Assembly: GCA_001824635.1 (NCBI GenBank)
Contig: MHYB01000058.1
Span: forward strand, 3,763-28,178
Length of the DNA stretch: 24,416 nucleotides
DNA from: Planctomycetes bacterium GWF2_50_10
Lineage (GTDB): Bacteria > Planctomycetota > Phycisphaerae > Sedimentisphaerales > GWF2-50-10
Reading direction: 5' to 3'
The notes under the pieces are model-generated. The model was not told the DNA's origin. It saw only the letters and a list, made by a program, of their open reading frames with translations, and made no database searches. The translations under genes were made by a program, and so were the position numbers. Position 1 is the first letter of the stretch; each line of letters begins with the position of its first letter. Below are positions 1 through 8,238 of the stretch, one piece after another.

Positions 1-873
1 ATAAACGCGATATTTCAAACCGCGGGGTCGACAGCATTTACGGTGCTGATGGTTGGGCTTATCATCAACGGTTTATTGCCGGTGATCGAAAAGGTATTCA
101 AGGTGGCGACGAGCATGACCCTGCTGGACTACAGCGACGCAAGCCAGCCTTTGCTCAAGCGTCTTGCACTTGAGGCGCCGGGGACATACAGTCACAGCCT
201 GCTCATCGGTTCACTTGCCGAGGCGGCGGCAGAATCGATCGGAGCAAACGGGCTGCTTTGCAGGGTTGGATCTTATTATCATGATATCGGCAAGATCCAT
301 AAGCCGGGATATTTTGTTGAAAACCAGATGGGGGCGGTGAGCAGGCATAAGGAACTTTCTCCTGCGATGAGCCAATTGGTAATCGTGGGGCATGTTAAAG
401 ACGGTATCGAGATGGCACGGGAATACAACCTGCCGGCGGTGCTGCGGCAGTTCGTGGAGACGCATCACGGCACGACGCTGATAGAATATTTTTACAATGA
501 GGCCAAGAAGCGCGAACATGAGGAAACGACAGGGCTGGTTAGCGAATCTGATTTCCGCTATGGCGGGCCAAGGCCCAAATCGAAGGAAGCGGCAATCGTA
601 ATGCTTGCAGACAGCGTTGAGGGCGCGGTGAGATCGCTTTCGGAAATTTCTCCGGCGCGTATTGATGCGGTTGTGCACAATATGGCAATGAAACGGCTCC
701 AGGACGGGCAATTTGATGAATGCGATCTGACGCTTCGCGAGCTTAGCAGGATAGAGGCGAGTTTGAGCAAGTCTCTGGCGGCGCATTATCACGGCAGGAT
801 CGCATATCCGAAGGCACCGCCGGAAAGGCCACATAATGGCGGGCAGGGTGAGTCGTTTGAGAAGATAAGCTGA
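1..873 (+). CDS. pgpH: PgpH-type HD-domain phosphohydrolase, 3' part only
   Basis: The reading frame is open from base 1, so the true start lies upstream and 290 codons remain. The fragment begins in a hydrophobic stretch (fragment residues about 10-30), probably the last membrane segment of a 7TM-7TMR-HD protein, followed by a cytoplasmic HD domain. Metal-binding residues are visible in order: His65 (TYSHS), the His94-Asp95 pair in YHDIGK, His155-His156 (ETHHGTT) and Asp204 (MLADS). Members of this family hydrolyse the second messenger cyclic-di-AMP at the inner face of the membrane. The next gene is ybeY, which matches the common phoH-pgpH-ybeY order and suggests phoH lies just outside the window. 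The family assignment is firm. The c-di-AMP substrate is taken from family knowledge, and the missing N-terminal region cannot be assessed. Confidence 0.87.
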   Translation: MNAIFQTAGSTAFTVLMVGLIINGLLPVIEKVFKVATSMTLLDYSDASQPLLKRLALEAPGTYSHSLLIGSLAEAAAESIGANGLLCRVGSYYHDIGKIHKPGYFVENQMGAVSRHKELSPAMSQLVIVGHVKDGIEMAREYNLPAVLRQFVETHHGTTLIEYFYNEAKKREHEETTGLVSESDFRYGGPRPKSKEAAIVMLADSVEGAVRSLSEISPARIDAVVHNMAMKRLQDGQFDECDLTLRELSRIEASLSKSLAAHYHGRIAYPKAPPERPHNGGQGESFEKIS

Positions 874-909
874 AATTGGAAATAAAAAATAAAAAGTAAA
901 AGATGAAAA

Positions 910-930
910 CCCCCAGGACGAGCCTGGGGG
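910..930 (-). terminator. GC-rich hairpin between pgpH and ybeY, U-tract on the minus strand
   Basis: A perfect 8-bp stem (CCCCCAGG / CCTGGGGG) with a 5-base loop lies in the 103-bp gap between two plus-strand genes. On the plus strand no T-run follows the stem directly; a T8 run appears only about 20 bases later. On the minus strand the stem is followed by TTTTCATCTTTT, so the better intrinsic-terminator geometry points backwards. It could be a weak terminator or processing signal after pgpH, or a block to antisense transcripts leaving ybeY. The hairpin is clear, its direction is not. Confidence 0.5.
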
Positions 931-976
931 CTAAACGAAGAACATGAGTTTTTTTTGAGGTTTTCTACGGAGCAAG

Positions 977-1456
977 ATGATTTCTAAGAATTTGAAAAAT
1001 ATTAAGATCACGATCCGCGACGAGGCGAAAGCTGTGAAGTTCAATAAGGCCAGGCTTGGGCGGATGATAGAATCGCTTTGCGGCAGATTCAAAATCAAAT
1101 CGGCTGCGATAAATATTCTCATCACGGACAGCGCGGGGATAAAGAAGGTAAATCGCGAATTCCTTAAAAGCGCAAAGAACACTGACGTGATAAGCTTTGA
1201 TCTGAGCGATGAACTTGACAGCAGACGGGTGTTCGATATGGTCGTTAACAGTGAGATGGCATGGGCGAAAGCGAAAAAACTCGGCCACAGCAGCGAGGCA
1301 GAGCTTGCGTTGTATGTAGTGCACGGTTTTTTGCACAACGCAGGATTCGACGATCTCGCGGCGGCAAAGGCGAAGAAGATGCACCGGATGGAAGATTTGC
1401 TGCTTACGGAATTCGGGTATGGGCAGGTTTACACAGGGGTTGCGAAGCGAGCATAA
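977..1456 (+). CDS. ybeY: Endoribonuclease YbeY (rRNA maturation factor)
   Basis: This 159-residue protein has the usual length for YbeY, a metal-dependent single-strand endoribonuclease needed for 16S rRNA 3'-end maturation and ribosome quality control. The TDVISF motif (residues 69-74) and the arginine in VNREF (Arg60) are family features. The metal site has the form HGxLHxxGxDx, with His116 and His120 in place. The third ligand, normally histidine, is Asp126 (HGFLHNAGFDD). The chosen ATG has a GGAG ribosome-binding site (969-972) four bases upstream. The CorC-type gene follows after two bases, so the two are probably co-transcribed. Identity is secure. Asp126 may still bind metal, because Asp is a plausible zinc ligand, but that is inference. 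Confidence 0.9.
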   Translation: MISKNLKNIKITIRDEAKAVKFNKARLGRMIESLCGRFKIKSAAINILITDSAGIKKVNREFLKSAKNTDVISFDLSDELDSRRVFDMVVNSEMAWAKAKKLGHSSEAELALYVVHGFLHNAGFDDLAAAKAKKMHRMEDLLLTEFGYGQVYTGVAKRA

Positions 1457-1458
1457 AT

Positions 1459-2724
1459 ATGGGGATGTGGATCACATTAATAATAATTCTTTGCGGGACG
1501 AGTCTGTTCTTATCTATAGGGGCGACTTCGCTGCGAATATTCAACAGGGTCAAGCTCCAGCAGGCTTGTGAAAAGCTGGGACAAGAAGAACGCCTGGGCA
1601 AGATATTGGAGTCGTCGCATGAGGTAGCCACTGTGTGTTCGTTCTGGCGGCTTGCGATAAATTTCGCAATTCTTCTTTTGCTCCTTGCAATGCTTACGGT
1701 CGGCGATGATCGTGTGGCTGCGATGGATTTTGTGATCTCATTCGCGATAGCGATGGGGATACTACTGATATTTTCACTTGCGATACCGCACGCGGTAGCG
1801 AGATATGTCGGAGAGCGGTTTCTTGCGCGGACATGGGGGTTGCTCAAATTGGTGGTGATGCTGTCGTGGCCGGTTCTGATGGTTGTGCGGGCATATGACC
1901 TGCTGGTGCGGAGGCTTGCCGGGGTGGCGATGGTAAGCGGCGAAGAAGCACAGGAACAAAGAGAGGAACAGTTTCTAAACGTCGTCGAGCAGGGCAAAAT
2001 GGAAGGCGTTGTCGATGAGGAAGAGCAGGAGATGATCGAAAACGTGCTCGAGCTTAGCGATATCACGGCCCAGCAGATAATGACGCCGCGAACGGACGTA
2101 GTGGCGATAGAAGCGAAACTCGATTTTGAAGGGGTTTTAAAGGCTATCGCTACGGGACATTCCAGGATACCGGTTTTTGAGAACACTATAGATAATATCA
2201 TCGGTTTCATTTACGCAAAAGATATGCTTAACCTTTTCGGGCAGGATACATCAAGCTTTGATATGAGAAAATATCTGCGGCCGGCGTATTTTGTACCCGA
2301 GACAAAGCTGCTGCGTGTGCTGCTTCACGAATTTCAGGCGCAGAAGCTGCATATAGCGGTGGTGCTGGATGAATATGGCGGGACGGCGGGACTTGTTACG
2401 ATAGAGGACATATTGGAAGAGCTGGTCGGGGAGATCGCGGACGAATACGAGGAGCTGCCCGCGGAAAACATCAACAAGATCGACGAGAACGCAATCGAAG
2501 TTGATGCTCGCATACGGATCGATGAGGTAAATTCTGAATTTGAGATCGAGCTGCCCGAAGATCAGGATTATGACACGCTGGGCGGATTTATTTTTTCGCA
2601 CCTGGGCTACATACCAAAAACCGGCGAATCGTTTGAATGGGATTCGCTGAAATTTACGATCACGTCAGCAGAAGCACGCAAGATAAACCGGGTGAAAATG
2701 CGCAAGATCGCCAGGCAAGAATGA
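1459..2724 (+). CDS. CorC/HlyC-family membrane protein (DUF21/CNNM, CBS pair, CorC_HlyC)
   Basis: This 421-residue protein starts at the ATG two bases after the ybeY stop; the open frame runs further upstream, but only as out-of-frame ybeY sequence. An N-terminal membrane region with several hydrophobic segments (residues about 3-20, 55-75, 82-105, 120-140) corresponds to the DUF21/CNNM transporter domain. A linker and a tandem CBS domain pair follow (about 208-330, starting at MTPRTDV and including a TAGLVTIEDILEELVGEI stretch), then a C-terminal CorC_HlyC domain (about 345-418). Relatives are linked to magnesium or cobalt efflux, and CBS pairs usually bind adenosyl ligands. A gene of this type next to ybeY is a common arrangement, and recO starts one base after the stop. 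The family is certain; the transported ion is not. The older name 'hemolysin' is misleading. Confidence 0.87.
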   Translation: MGMWITLIIILCGTSLFLSIGATSLRIFNRVKLQQACEKLGQEERLGKILESSHEVATVCSFWRLAINFAILLLLLAMLTVGDDRVAAMDFVISFAIAMGILLIFSLAIPHAVARYVGERFLARTWGLLKLVVMLSWPVLMVVRAYDLLVRRLAGVAMVSGEEAQEQREEQFLNVVEQGKMEGVVDEEEQEMIENVLELSDITAQQIMTPRTDVVAIEAKLDFEGVLKAIATGHSRIPVFENTIDNIIGFIYAKDMLNLFGQDTSSFDMRKYLRPAYFVPETKLLRVLLHEFQAQKLHIAVVLDEYGGTAGLVTIEDILEELVGEIADEYEELPAENINKIDENAIEVDARIRIDEVNSEFEIELPEDQDYDTLGGFIFSHLGYIPKTGESFEWDSLKFTITSAEARKINRVKMRKIARQE

Positions 2725-2725
2725 T

Positions 2726-3466
2726 ATGCTCAAAAAAGGCCAGGCAATCTGCATTCGCTCGCTTGATTATTCCGATACTAGCCAGATACTCACATTTTTT
2801 TCCCGCGAACACGGAAAATTCGACGCCATAGCAAAAGGGTCTAAACGGGCCAAATCCGCTTTCGGCGGGCCGATAGAAATTTTCGCCTGCGGCGAAGTGG
2901 TATTCACGGAGGCTGGGCACGGTAAGTTGAGCGGGATTTCGGAATTTGCCAATGCGCCACGTTTTTTTTCACTGCGGCGAAACCTTGAGTCGCTCAATGC
3001 TGCGTTGTTCGGGGCGGAACTGATGGAACTTTTGATGCAGGATTTTGATCCGCATGAGGAGCTTTACGATTTTTTCCTGCAGTATCTTGAACGGCTAACG
3101 GAGACGAATGACACAATCGGTTCGCTTGCGCTTTTGATAGGATTCCAGGTGGAAGTGCTTAAGCAGGTGGGGCACGGGCCGGTACTTGAGCAATGTGTGA
3201 ATTGCAAGACGAAGATAACCGCGAGGTGGCCGGTGGTTTATTTCAGTAACAGCGGGCCGGGGGTTATATGCAGGGATTGCGAGATGGCCTTTGCCGATAA
3301 GATGAACATCGACAGGGAGGCGGCGATGGCTCTTGCGGGGCAAAAGAGCCTGGCTCAACTGCCGCTGGACGTTCTTCAACAGGTTGAACGCATACTGATC
3401 GGCTATCTTACAGACCTGCTCAATAAGCCGCCGAAGATGGCCAGAGTGTTTTTGCCCAAATCCTAG
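2726..3466 (+). CDS. recO: DNA repair protein RecO
   Basis: The 246-residue product matches RecO, which works with RecR to load RecA onto SSB-coated single-stranded DNA in the RecFOR gap-repair pathway. The N-terminal OB-fold region is recognisable (residues about 1-80, with the typical KGSKRAKS segment). A helical middle and a four-cysteine zinc knuckle follow (Cys157, Cys160, Cys182, Cys185), as in many RecO proteins. The start codon lies one base after the CorC stop, indicating translational coupling. The stop codon TAG shares a CTAG with the stop of the converging ruvB gene, so two recombination genes meet tail to tail. Length and motifs are normal and I see no damage. Confidence 0.9.
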   Translation: MLKKGQAICIRSLDYSDTSQILTFFSREHGKFDAIAKGSKRAKSAFGGPIEIFACGEVVFTEAGHGKLSGISEFANAPRFFSLRRNLESLNAALFGAELMELLMQDFDPHEELYDFFLQYLERLTETNDTIGSLALLIGFQVEVLKQVGHGPVLEQCVNCKTKITARWPVVYFSNSGPGVICRDCEMAFADKMNIDREAAMALAGQKSLAQLPLDVLQQVERILIGYLTDLLNKPPKMARVFLPKS

Positions 3467-4506
3467 AACATGTCTTCCTGCTCGTCAGAAGATGCCGTCT
3501 TTGAACCCTTGTATTTTACGCCGATGTGTTTGCAGGCGGCTTCGGTTATTTCGCGGCCTTTCTTTGTGCGGCGAAGGAAACCGATCTGGAGCATGTACGG
3601 TTCGACGACATCTTCAAGCGTATCGCGTTCTTCGCCGAGCGTGGCGGCGATGGCCTCTATACCTGCTGGGCCGCCGTCGTAAACGGTCGCTATAGAGCGG
3701 AGTACTGCGCGATCAAGTTCATCAAGGCCGAGTTCATCGATCTGTTCCATTTTCAGCGCCTTATCAACGATATCCTTGTTTAACTGGCCCGAGCCTTTGA
3801 CCTGTGCGTAATCGCGGACTCGTTTGAGAAGGCGATTGGCAATACGTGGCGTGCCGCGGGAGCGTGAGGCTATCATTTCAAGTGCGCTATCAGCTGAAGG
3901 CAGATTGAGCAGCCGGGCGGATCTTTCGAGGATAAGTGCGAGATCATCGGGGCTGTAGAATTCAAGGTGATACATCATTCCGAATCGGCCGCGCAATGGT
4001 GCACTTAGCAGGCCCGCGCGGGTTGTAGCGCCGATAAGCGTGAAACGCTTAAGAGGAAAATTGATCGTTTTAGCATGGAGGCCGGAGTCGACGGTGAAAT
4101 CAACTTTGAAATCTTCCATGGCGGGGTAGATGAATTCTTCAACAGAAGTTGAGAGGCGGTGTATCTCGTCGATGAAAAGAATATCGCCGGAGCCGACGTT
4201 TGTGAGAAGTCCCATTACATCGCCCTGCTTAACAAGGGCCGGACCGGATGAGACACGGATGGCAGAACCCATTTCGGCGGCAATGACGTTTGCGAGAGTT
4301 GTCTTACCCAGGCCGGGCGGGCCGTAGAAAAGGATATGTTCGAGCGGTTCATTCCTTTGCTTGGCGGCCTGAATAGCAATGGAGAGCTTGTCCTTTACCG
4401 AATTCTGGCCGACGACTTCGTCGAGCGTTTTCGGGCGCAGAGCAGAATTGAAATGCTCCTCCTGCTCGCTCATTGATTCATTACTTAATACTCTATCGAT
4501 TGCCAT
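3463..4506 (-). CDS. ruvB: Holliday junction branch-migration ATPase RuvB
   Basis: This 347-residue AAA+ protein is RuvB, the hexameric motor that drives branch migration of Holliday junctions with RuvA. It has Walker A GPPGLGKT (residues 62-69), Walker B with DEIHR (Asp113-Glu114), the GATTRAGLLSAPLRGRFG sensor and arginine-finger region, and the C-terminal winged helix ending in the conserved LQIGFLRRTKKGRE type of segment. An AGGA ribosome-binding site lies five bases before the ATG. It is the last gene of a minus-strand unit that also encodes RuvC and RuvA, 29 bases after the ruvA stop. I see no terminator after it: its stop overlaps the recO stop, so transcription probably runs into the opposite gene. 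Confidence 0.96.
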   Translation of the reverse strand: MAIDRVLSNESMSEQEEHFNSALRPKTLDEVVGQNSVKDKLSIAIQAAKQRNEPLEHILFYGPPGLGKTTLANVIAAEMGSAIRVSSGPALVKQGDVMGLLTNVGSGDILFIDEIHRLSTSVEEFIYPAMEDFKVDFTVDSGLHAKTINFPLKRFTLIGATTRAGLLSAPLRGRFGMMYHLEFYSPDDLALILERSARLLNLPSADSALEMIASRSRGTPRIANRLLKRVRDYAQVKGSGQLNKDIVDKALKMEQIDELGLDELDRAVLRSIATVYDGGPAGIEAIAATLGEERDTLEDVVEPYMLQIGFLRRTKKGREITEAACKHIGVKYKGSKTASSDEQEDMF

Positions 4507-4535
4507 AGCTGTCCTATGTTAACAAAACAAATTTT

Positions 4536-5168
4536 TTAAACCGCGACGCCCTGCTTGAGCTTGTAAACAAACGGCACGAGTTCTTCGGCGGTTTTGATAT
4601 CTGGATTCTTTTTGCATGCCAGGGCGATAAGCTCCATCGCTTCGTTGCGTTTTTCGCCCCAGGCGATGAGGATTTCGAGTGCCTCGATTTGATAGTTGTC
4701 AAATTTACCGCCTGCTGGAGCGGAGACACCGCTGTGGACGGCGGCGAAATCCTTGAGTTTGCCTTTGAGTTCCGCGATTATCTGCTGGGCGAGGCGCTTG
4801 CCGATCTCCGGAAGTGACTGGAGCGTCTTTTCGTCACCATCTTCGACGGCAGCGGCAATGGTTTCTATCGGGATCGCAAGGGAGCGCAGGGCCTTTCGCA
4901 CGCCGATACCTTTAACAGTTGTATACTTGTTGAAAAATTCTCGCTCAGATTCAGTGCCGAAACCTATCATGCGCGGGATGAGGTTGCCCCCGGCGGGGTT
5001 GCCTTCAAAATACTGCATCGTGCATAGCGATATATCCTTGCCGATCCTGCCTGCCAGGACGCTGACGAGATATCCTGGCACCATTACTTCATAGGCAATC
5101 TGGCCCGTCTTGATGATGGCCCTGTCGGTGCCAAGTTTTAGAAGATTGCCTTCAAGCTGTACTATCAT
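4536..5168 (-). CDS. ruvA: Holliday junction DNA-binding protein RuvA
   Basis: The 210-residue product fits RuvA, the tetramer that holds a Holliday junction open and recruits RuvB. The N-terminal OB-fold is visible (residues about 1-64). It is followed by two helix-hairpin-helix segments containing TVKGIGVRKAL and LPEIGKRLAQQIIAELKGKL, then a linker and the small C-terminal domain III that contacts RuvB (about 160-210). A GAGGA ribosome-binding site sits six bases before the ATG, in the 12-bp gap after ruvC. The order ruvC-ruvA-ruvB is the standard resolvasome arrangement. Confidence 0.95.
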   Translation of the reverse strand: MIVQLEGNLLKLGTDRAIIKTGQIAYEVMVPGYLVSVLAGRIGKDISLCTMQYFEGNPAGGNLIPRMIGFGTESEREFFNKYTTVKGIGVRKALRSLAIPIETIAAAVEDGDEKTLQSLPEIGKRLAQQIIAELKGKLKDFAAVHSGVSAPAGGKFDNYQIEALEILIAWGEKRNEAMELIALACKKNPDIKTAEELVPFVYKLKQGVAV

Positions 5169-5180
5169 AAATTCCTCACG

Positions 5181-5666
5181 TTAATACTTTGGACTCAGCA
5201 TGGCGTTTGCGCCGCAAAGCGCGGCGGCGATGGCGTCGGCGACATCGGCAGGTTCGGGCATGCTTTTCAAATTCAGCAGCGACTGGATCGAAAGCTGCAT
5301 CTGGTTCTTGGTTGCACGGCCGTTGCCGGTCAGCGATTTTTTGATGCGCGTCGCGGCGAAACTCTCGACGGGAATTTTAAAGCTTGCGGCCTTTTGGAGT
5401 ATAACGCCGCGAGCGTGGCCCATGAGAACGGCTGTCTGCGGGTGCTGGTAATGCGAATACAATTGTTCGACCGCCATCAACTCGGGATGGAAATTTTCCA
5501 AAATGGTTGTTATATCCGAAGCGATCTGCTGGAGCCGGACTTCCAGCCTGGTATCGGCCTTCGTTCGCAGCACGCCTGCTTCGCGCAGTTTAAAAGTGCG
5601 GCCGCTTGATTCGATCACTGCGTAGCCGCAGAGGTTAAGGCCGGGGTCAATGCCCAGTATCCTCAT
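5181..5666 (-). CDS. ruvC: Crossover junction endodeoxyribonuclease RuvC
   Basis: RuvC resolves Holliday junctions by symmetric metal-dependent nicking and works with the RuvAB complex encoded next door. The 161-residue protein has the RNase H-like fold signature and all four acidic catalytic residues: Asp7 in GIDPGL, Glu67 in AVEQLY, and Asp141 and Asp144 in PADVADAIAAAL. The ATG overlaps the cysS stop as ATGA, so its translation is coupled to a tRNA synthetase gene. The length is slightly below the E. coli protein but normal for the family. Confidence 0.95.
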   Translation of the reverse strand: MRILGIDPGLNLCGYAVIESSGRTFKLREAGVLRTKADTRLEVRLQQIASDITTILENFHPELMAVEQLYSHYQHPQTAVLMGHARGVILQKAASFKIPVESFAATRIKKSLTGNGRATKNQMQLSIQSLLNLKSMPEPADVADAIAAALCGANAMLSPKY

Positions 5667-7141
5667 TTACGTCTCCACGTGGTTGAGCCGGGCTTGTCTT
5701 CAAGAATGATCCCGAACCCGTCAAGGCGCTTTCGAATCGCATCGGCGGCGGCGAAATCTTTTTTGTTCCTGGCATCGGCGCGCATTTCGATAAGGACATT
5801 GACCAGATAATCAATCAGTTTTTCATCGGCGCCGCCGGCCTGGACGTACTGGTCTTTTACAATGCCGAGCACATCGCCGCCAAGCCTTGTGAGCATGGAA
5901 TCGATCTGGGCAAGTGTCTGGCTGGAAACGCCCTGCTTTTGGGACTGCTCGCGGGCAAGCTTTGCCAGTTCAAAGATCACCGAAACTGCTACTGAGGTAT
6001 TGAGGTCATCGTTCATGGCCTGTTCGAATTTATTTTTTATTTCGGCAAGCTGGGCAGCGACTTGGATATCGAGTGTGCCCTGTGGGGCCTTTTCGATCTG
6101 CCTGCGGAGAGCGATAACCGCATCGCTTATCCTGTCATAACCGCTCTGGGCAGCGGAAAGAGCGGCGTCGGAAAAGTCAAGCGTCATGCGGTAATGACTG
6201 TTCAAGATGAGCTGACGCGCGGCGAGTGGATCGTAAGCGCGGGAAAGTCTAGGATGATTGCCGGCGAAAACCTGCTTGAGGGTGATAAAGTTGCCCAGGC
6301 TTTTGCCCATTTTCTGGCCATCTACGGTTACCATGTTGTTGTGTATCCAGCAGCGAACGAATTCTTTGCCATTGGCGGCTTCGCTTTGAGCAATCTCACA
6401 TTCATGGTGAGGAAATTGGTTTTCAAGACCGCCGCCGTGAATGTCTATTGTCTCGCCGAGATATTTCATGCTCATTACGGAACATTCAAGATGCCAGCCG
6501 GGGTAGCCGCGGCCCCAGGGGCTGTCCCACTGCATGATGTGATTCGGCTCGGCTTTTTTCCAAATGGCGAAGTCGGCGGGGTGGCGCTTTTCTTCGGAGA
6601 TATCAACACGGGCACCGGCCTGGAGTTCTTCTACTTTTCTGCCGGAGAGTTTGCCGTAGCCATGAAATTTGTTTACGTCGAAGTAGACCGAGCCGTTGAC
6701 TTGGTAAGCGAAGCCTTTTTCGATAAGCTTGGCGACGAGCGCAATCTGCTCTGGTATGTGGCCGGTGGCGCGGGGGCTAATATCGGGACGGAGGACATTG
6801 AGCTTATCCATATCCTCGAAATAACTGGCGGTGTAATATTCGGCGACGGCCATGGGATGCTTGTGTTCTTTTTTTGCGGCGACGGCAAGCTTGTCTTCGC
6901 CGGCATCGGCGTCATCCGTGAGGTGGCCGACGTCGGTAATATTTTGAACGTAAGTAACATCATAGCCAAGATAGCGGAGATAGCGAACGAGGATGTCGAA
7001 ACTCACATAGCTCTTTGCGTGGCCCAGGTGGGCGTGGCCGTAGACGGTTGGGCCGCAAACATAGATGCTGACGTGGTTGTCGTTGAGCGGTTTGAAATCT
7101 TCCGTTTTGCGGGTGAGCGTATTGTAAAATCTAAGTGCCAT
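5663..7141 (-). CDS. cysS: Cysteinyl-tRNA synthetase
   Basis: This 492-residue class I synthetase charges tRNA-Cys with cysteine. The CGPTVYG motif carries the first zinc-binding cysteine (Cys29) and is followed by the HIGH-type signature HLGH (residues 38-41). The other zinc ligands fall in the WHLECS and FPHHECE segments. The KMSKS loop is present as KMGKS (277-281), a substitution seen in other CysS proteins. The C-terminal DALR-type helical anticodon region covers about 350-470. The gene starts four bases after the ispF stop and overlaps ruvC by 4 bp, so it sits in the middle of a tightly packed unit. Confidence 0.96.
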   Translation of the reverse strand: MALRFYNTLTRKTEDFKPLNDNHVSIYVCGPTVYGHAHLGHAKSYVSFDILVRYLRYLGYDVTYVQNITDVGHLTDDADAGEDKLAVAAKKEHKHPMAVAEYYTASYFEDMDKLNVLRPDISPRATGHIPEQIALVAKLIEKGFAYQVNGSVYFDVNKFHGYGKLSGRKVEELQAGARVDISEEKRHPADFAIWKKAEPNHIMQWDSPWGRGYPGWHLECSVMSMKYLGETIDIHGGGLENQFPHHECEIAQSEAANGKEFVRCWIHNNMVTVDGQKMGKSLGNFITLKQVFAGNHPRLSRAYDPLAARQLILNSHYRMTLDFSDAALSAAQSGYDRISDAVIALRRQIEKAPQGTLDIQVAAQLAEIKNKFEQAMNDDLNTSVAVSVIFELAKLAREQSQKQGVSSQTLAQIDSMLTRLGGDVLGIVKDQYVQAGGADEKLIDYLVNVLIEMRADARNKKDFAAADAIRKRLDGFGIILEDKPGSTTWRRK

Positions 7142-7145
7142 GACG

Positions 7146-7655
7146 TTAGAGACTCCTCTTCATCTTTCGCTGTAATAATACCGTAGCTGTCGACGACATC
7201 GCGAGGCCGGTGCCGATCTCGCCGAGGCCTTCGTTTGTTTTTGCCTTCACATTAACCGCTGCGAAATCCATCTGGAGTATCGCAGAGATGGCACGCTTCA
7301 TCTGGCCTTTATACGGCCCAAGCTTAGGCTGCTCGGCGTGGATAATGACATCGACATTGACAACCTGCCAGCCTTTGTCTTTGAGCTGGTCGCGGATAAC
7401 CGCAAGGAGTTCGCGGCTATCGGCGTCGCGCCACTGTTCCTCGGTATCGGGAAAATGCGAGCCTATATCGCCCAGACCGGCGGCGCCGATCATTGCGTCG
7501 ATGACGGCATGGATCGCGACATCACCGTCGCTGTGGCCAAGCAGGCCGGAAGGGTATGGAATTTGTATGCCGCCCAGGATCAGCCGACGTCCTTCCACGA
7601 TGCGATGGATATCGGTACCGATGCCTACTCGAAATTCAAAATCCTGTCCTATCAC
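7146..7655 (-). CDS. ispF: 2-C-methyl-D-erythritol 2,4-cyclodiphosphate synthase
   Basis: IspF forms the cyclic diphosphate intermediate of the MEP isoprenoid pathway, releasing CMP. The Asp-x-His metal motif (GTDIHRI) is near the start, then LGHSDGDVAIHAVIDA and GDIGSHFPDT, and the C-terminal TNEGLGEIGTG segment. The open frame extends upstream into hisB, but those codons are only hisB sequence in another frame. I place the start at the GTG at 7655, which overlaps the hisB stop as GTGA and has an AAAGGG ribosome-binding site six bases upstream. This gives 169 residues, about ten more than usual at the N-terminus. IspD is not in the window. Identity is sure; the start is probable. Confidence 0.92.
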   Translation of the reverse strand: MIGQDFEFRVGIGTDIHRIVEGRRLILGGIQIPYPSGLLGHSDGDVAIHAVIDAMIGAAGLGDIGSHFPDTEEQWRDADSRELLAVIRDQLKDKGWQVVNVDVIIHAEQPKLGPYKGQMKRAISAILQMDFAAVNVKAKTNEGLGEIGTGLAMSSTATVLLQRKMKRSL

Positions 7656-8236
7656 AAAATGCCCTTTGTGCTTGGCACATCGGTGCCGATGATCTCTGTT
7701 GCCATCGCCATAGCCTGACCAAGGGCCTTGAATATCGCCTCTGCCATGTGGTGGCTGTTCATGCCGTAAGGCACGTTTACATGCACATTGAACTTGCCGA
7801 AATTCGCGAGGCTGCGGAGCATTTCCTCGATGCACTGGACATCGAAATCGCCGATCTTATCTGTGCGGAAGTTCACGTTGAAGACGCAGAAGGGCCTGCC
7901 GGATATATCTATCGCGACATTGGCAAGGGCGTCTTCCATGGGAACCGAACTGTGGCCGTAACGGCGTATGCCCTTTTTATCGCCAAGCGCATCGTTGAGT
8001 GCTGTGCCCAGACATATCGCGACATCTTCGACTGTGTGATGATTATCGACCTCAAGATCGCCCTTGGCTTTTATGATAAGATCCATCTTGCTGTGTTTGC
8101 TGAGGTGCGAGAGCATGTGGTCAAAAAAGCCGATGCCGGTGTCGATATCGTATTGGCCGGCGGAATCGAGCGTAAGTTCAAGCTTGATATCCGTCTCTTT
8201 TGTTTTGCGTGTTAATTTTGCTGTACGCTTTTTCAT
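7652..8236 (-). CDS. hisB: Imidazoleglycerol-phosphate dehydratase
   Basis: HisB dehydrates imidazole-glycerol phosphate to imidazole-acetol phosphate in histidine synthesis, the step just before the aminotransferase encoded by the gene in front (hisC). The metal-binding DNHHTVED and NSHHMAEAIFKALG motifs are intact, as are FFDHML and the SVPMEDALA segment. It is the single-domain form with no fused phosphatase. A GTG at 8242 would overlap the hisC stop, but the ATG at 8236 has GAGG five bases upstream and is preferred, giving 194 residues and a 2-bp gap. The 3' end overlaps the ispF start by 4 bp. No other his genes are in the window. Confidence 0.94.
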   Translation of the reverse strand: MKKRTAKLTRKTKETDIKLELTLDSAGQYDIDTGIGFFDHMLSHLSKHSKMDLIIKAKGDLEVDNHHTVEDVAICLGTALNDALGDKKGIRRYGHSSVPMEDALANVAIDISGRPFCVFNVNFRTDKIGDFDVQCIEEMLRSLANFGKFNVHVNVPYGMNSHHMAEAIFKALGQAMAMATEIIGTDVPSTKGIL

Positions 8237-8238
8237 AT

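Noticed and set aside
1261..1458. N-terminal extension of the CorC-type protein
   Set aside because: These codons overlap ybeY in another frame and give an Arg-rich, non-family sequence. The ATG at 1459 leads directly into the first membrane segment.
1404..2210. A 268-codon minus-strand open frame opposite the CorC-type gene
   Set aside because: It is Ser/Thr/Ile-rich shadow translation of a gene with full domain support.
6062..7186. A 374-codon plus-strand open frame across cysS
   Set aside because: It is antisense to a clearly identified cysteinyl-tRNA synthetase, with no recognisable domain and no ribosome-binding site.
7656..7835. N-terminal extension of IspF within hisB
   Set aside because: It is out-of-frame hisB sequence, and the GTG at 7655 has a proper AAAGGG ribosome-binding site.
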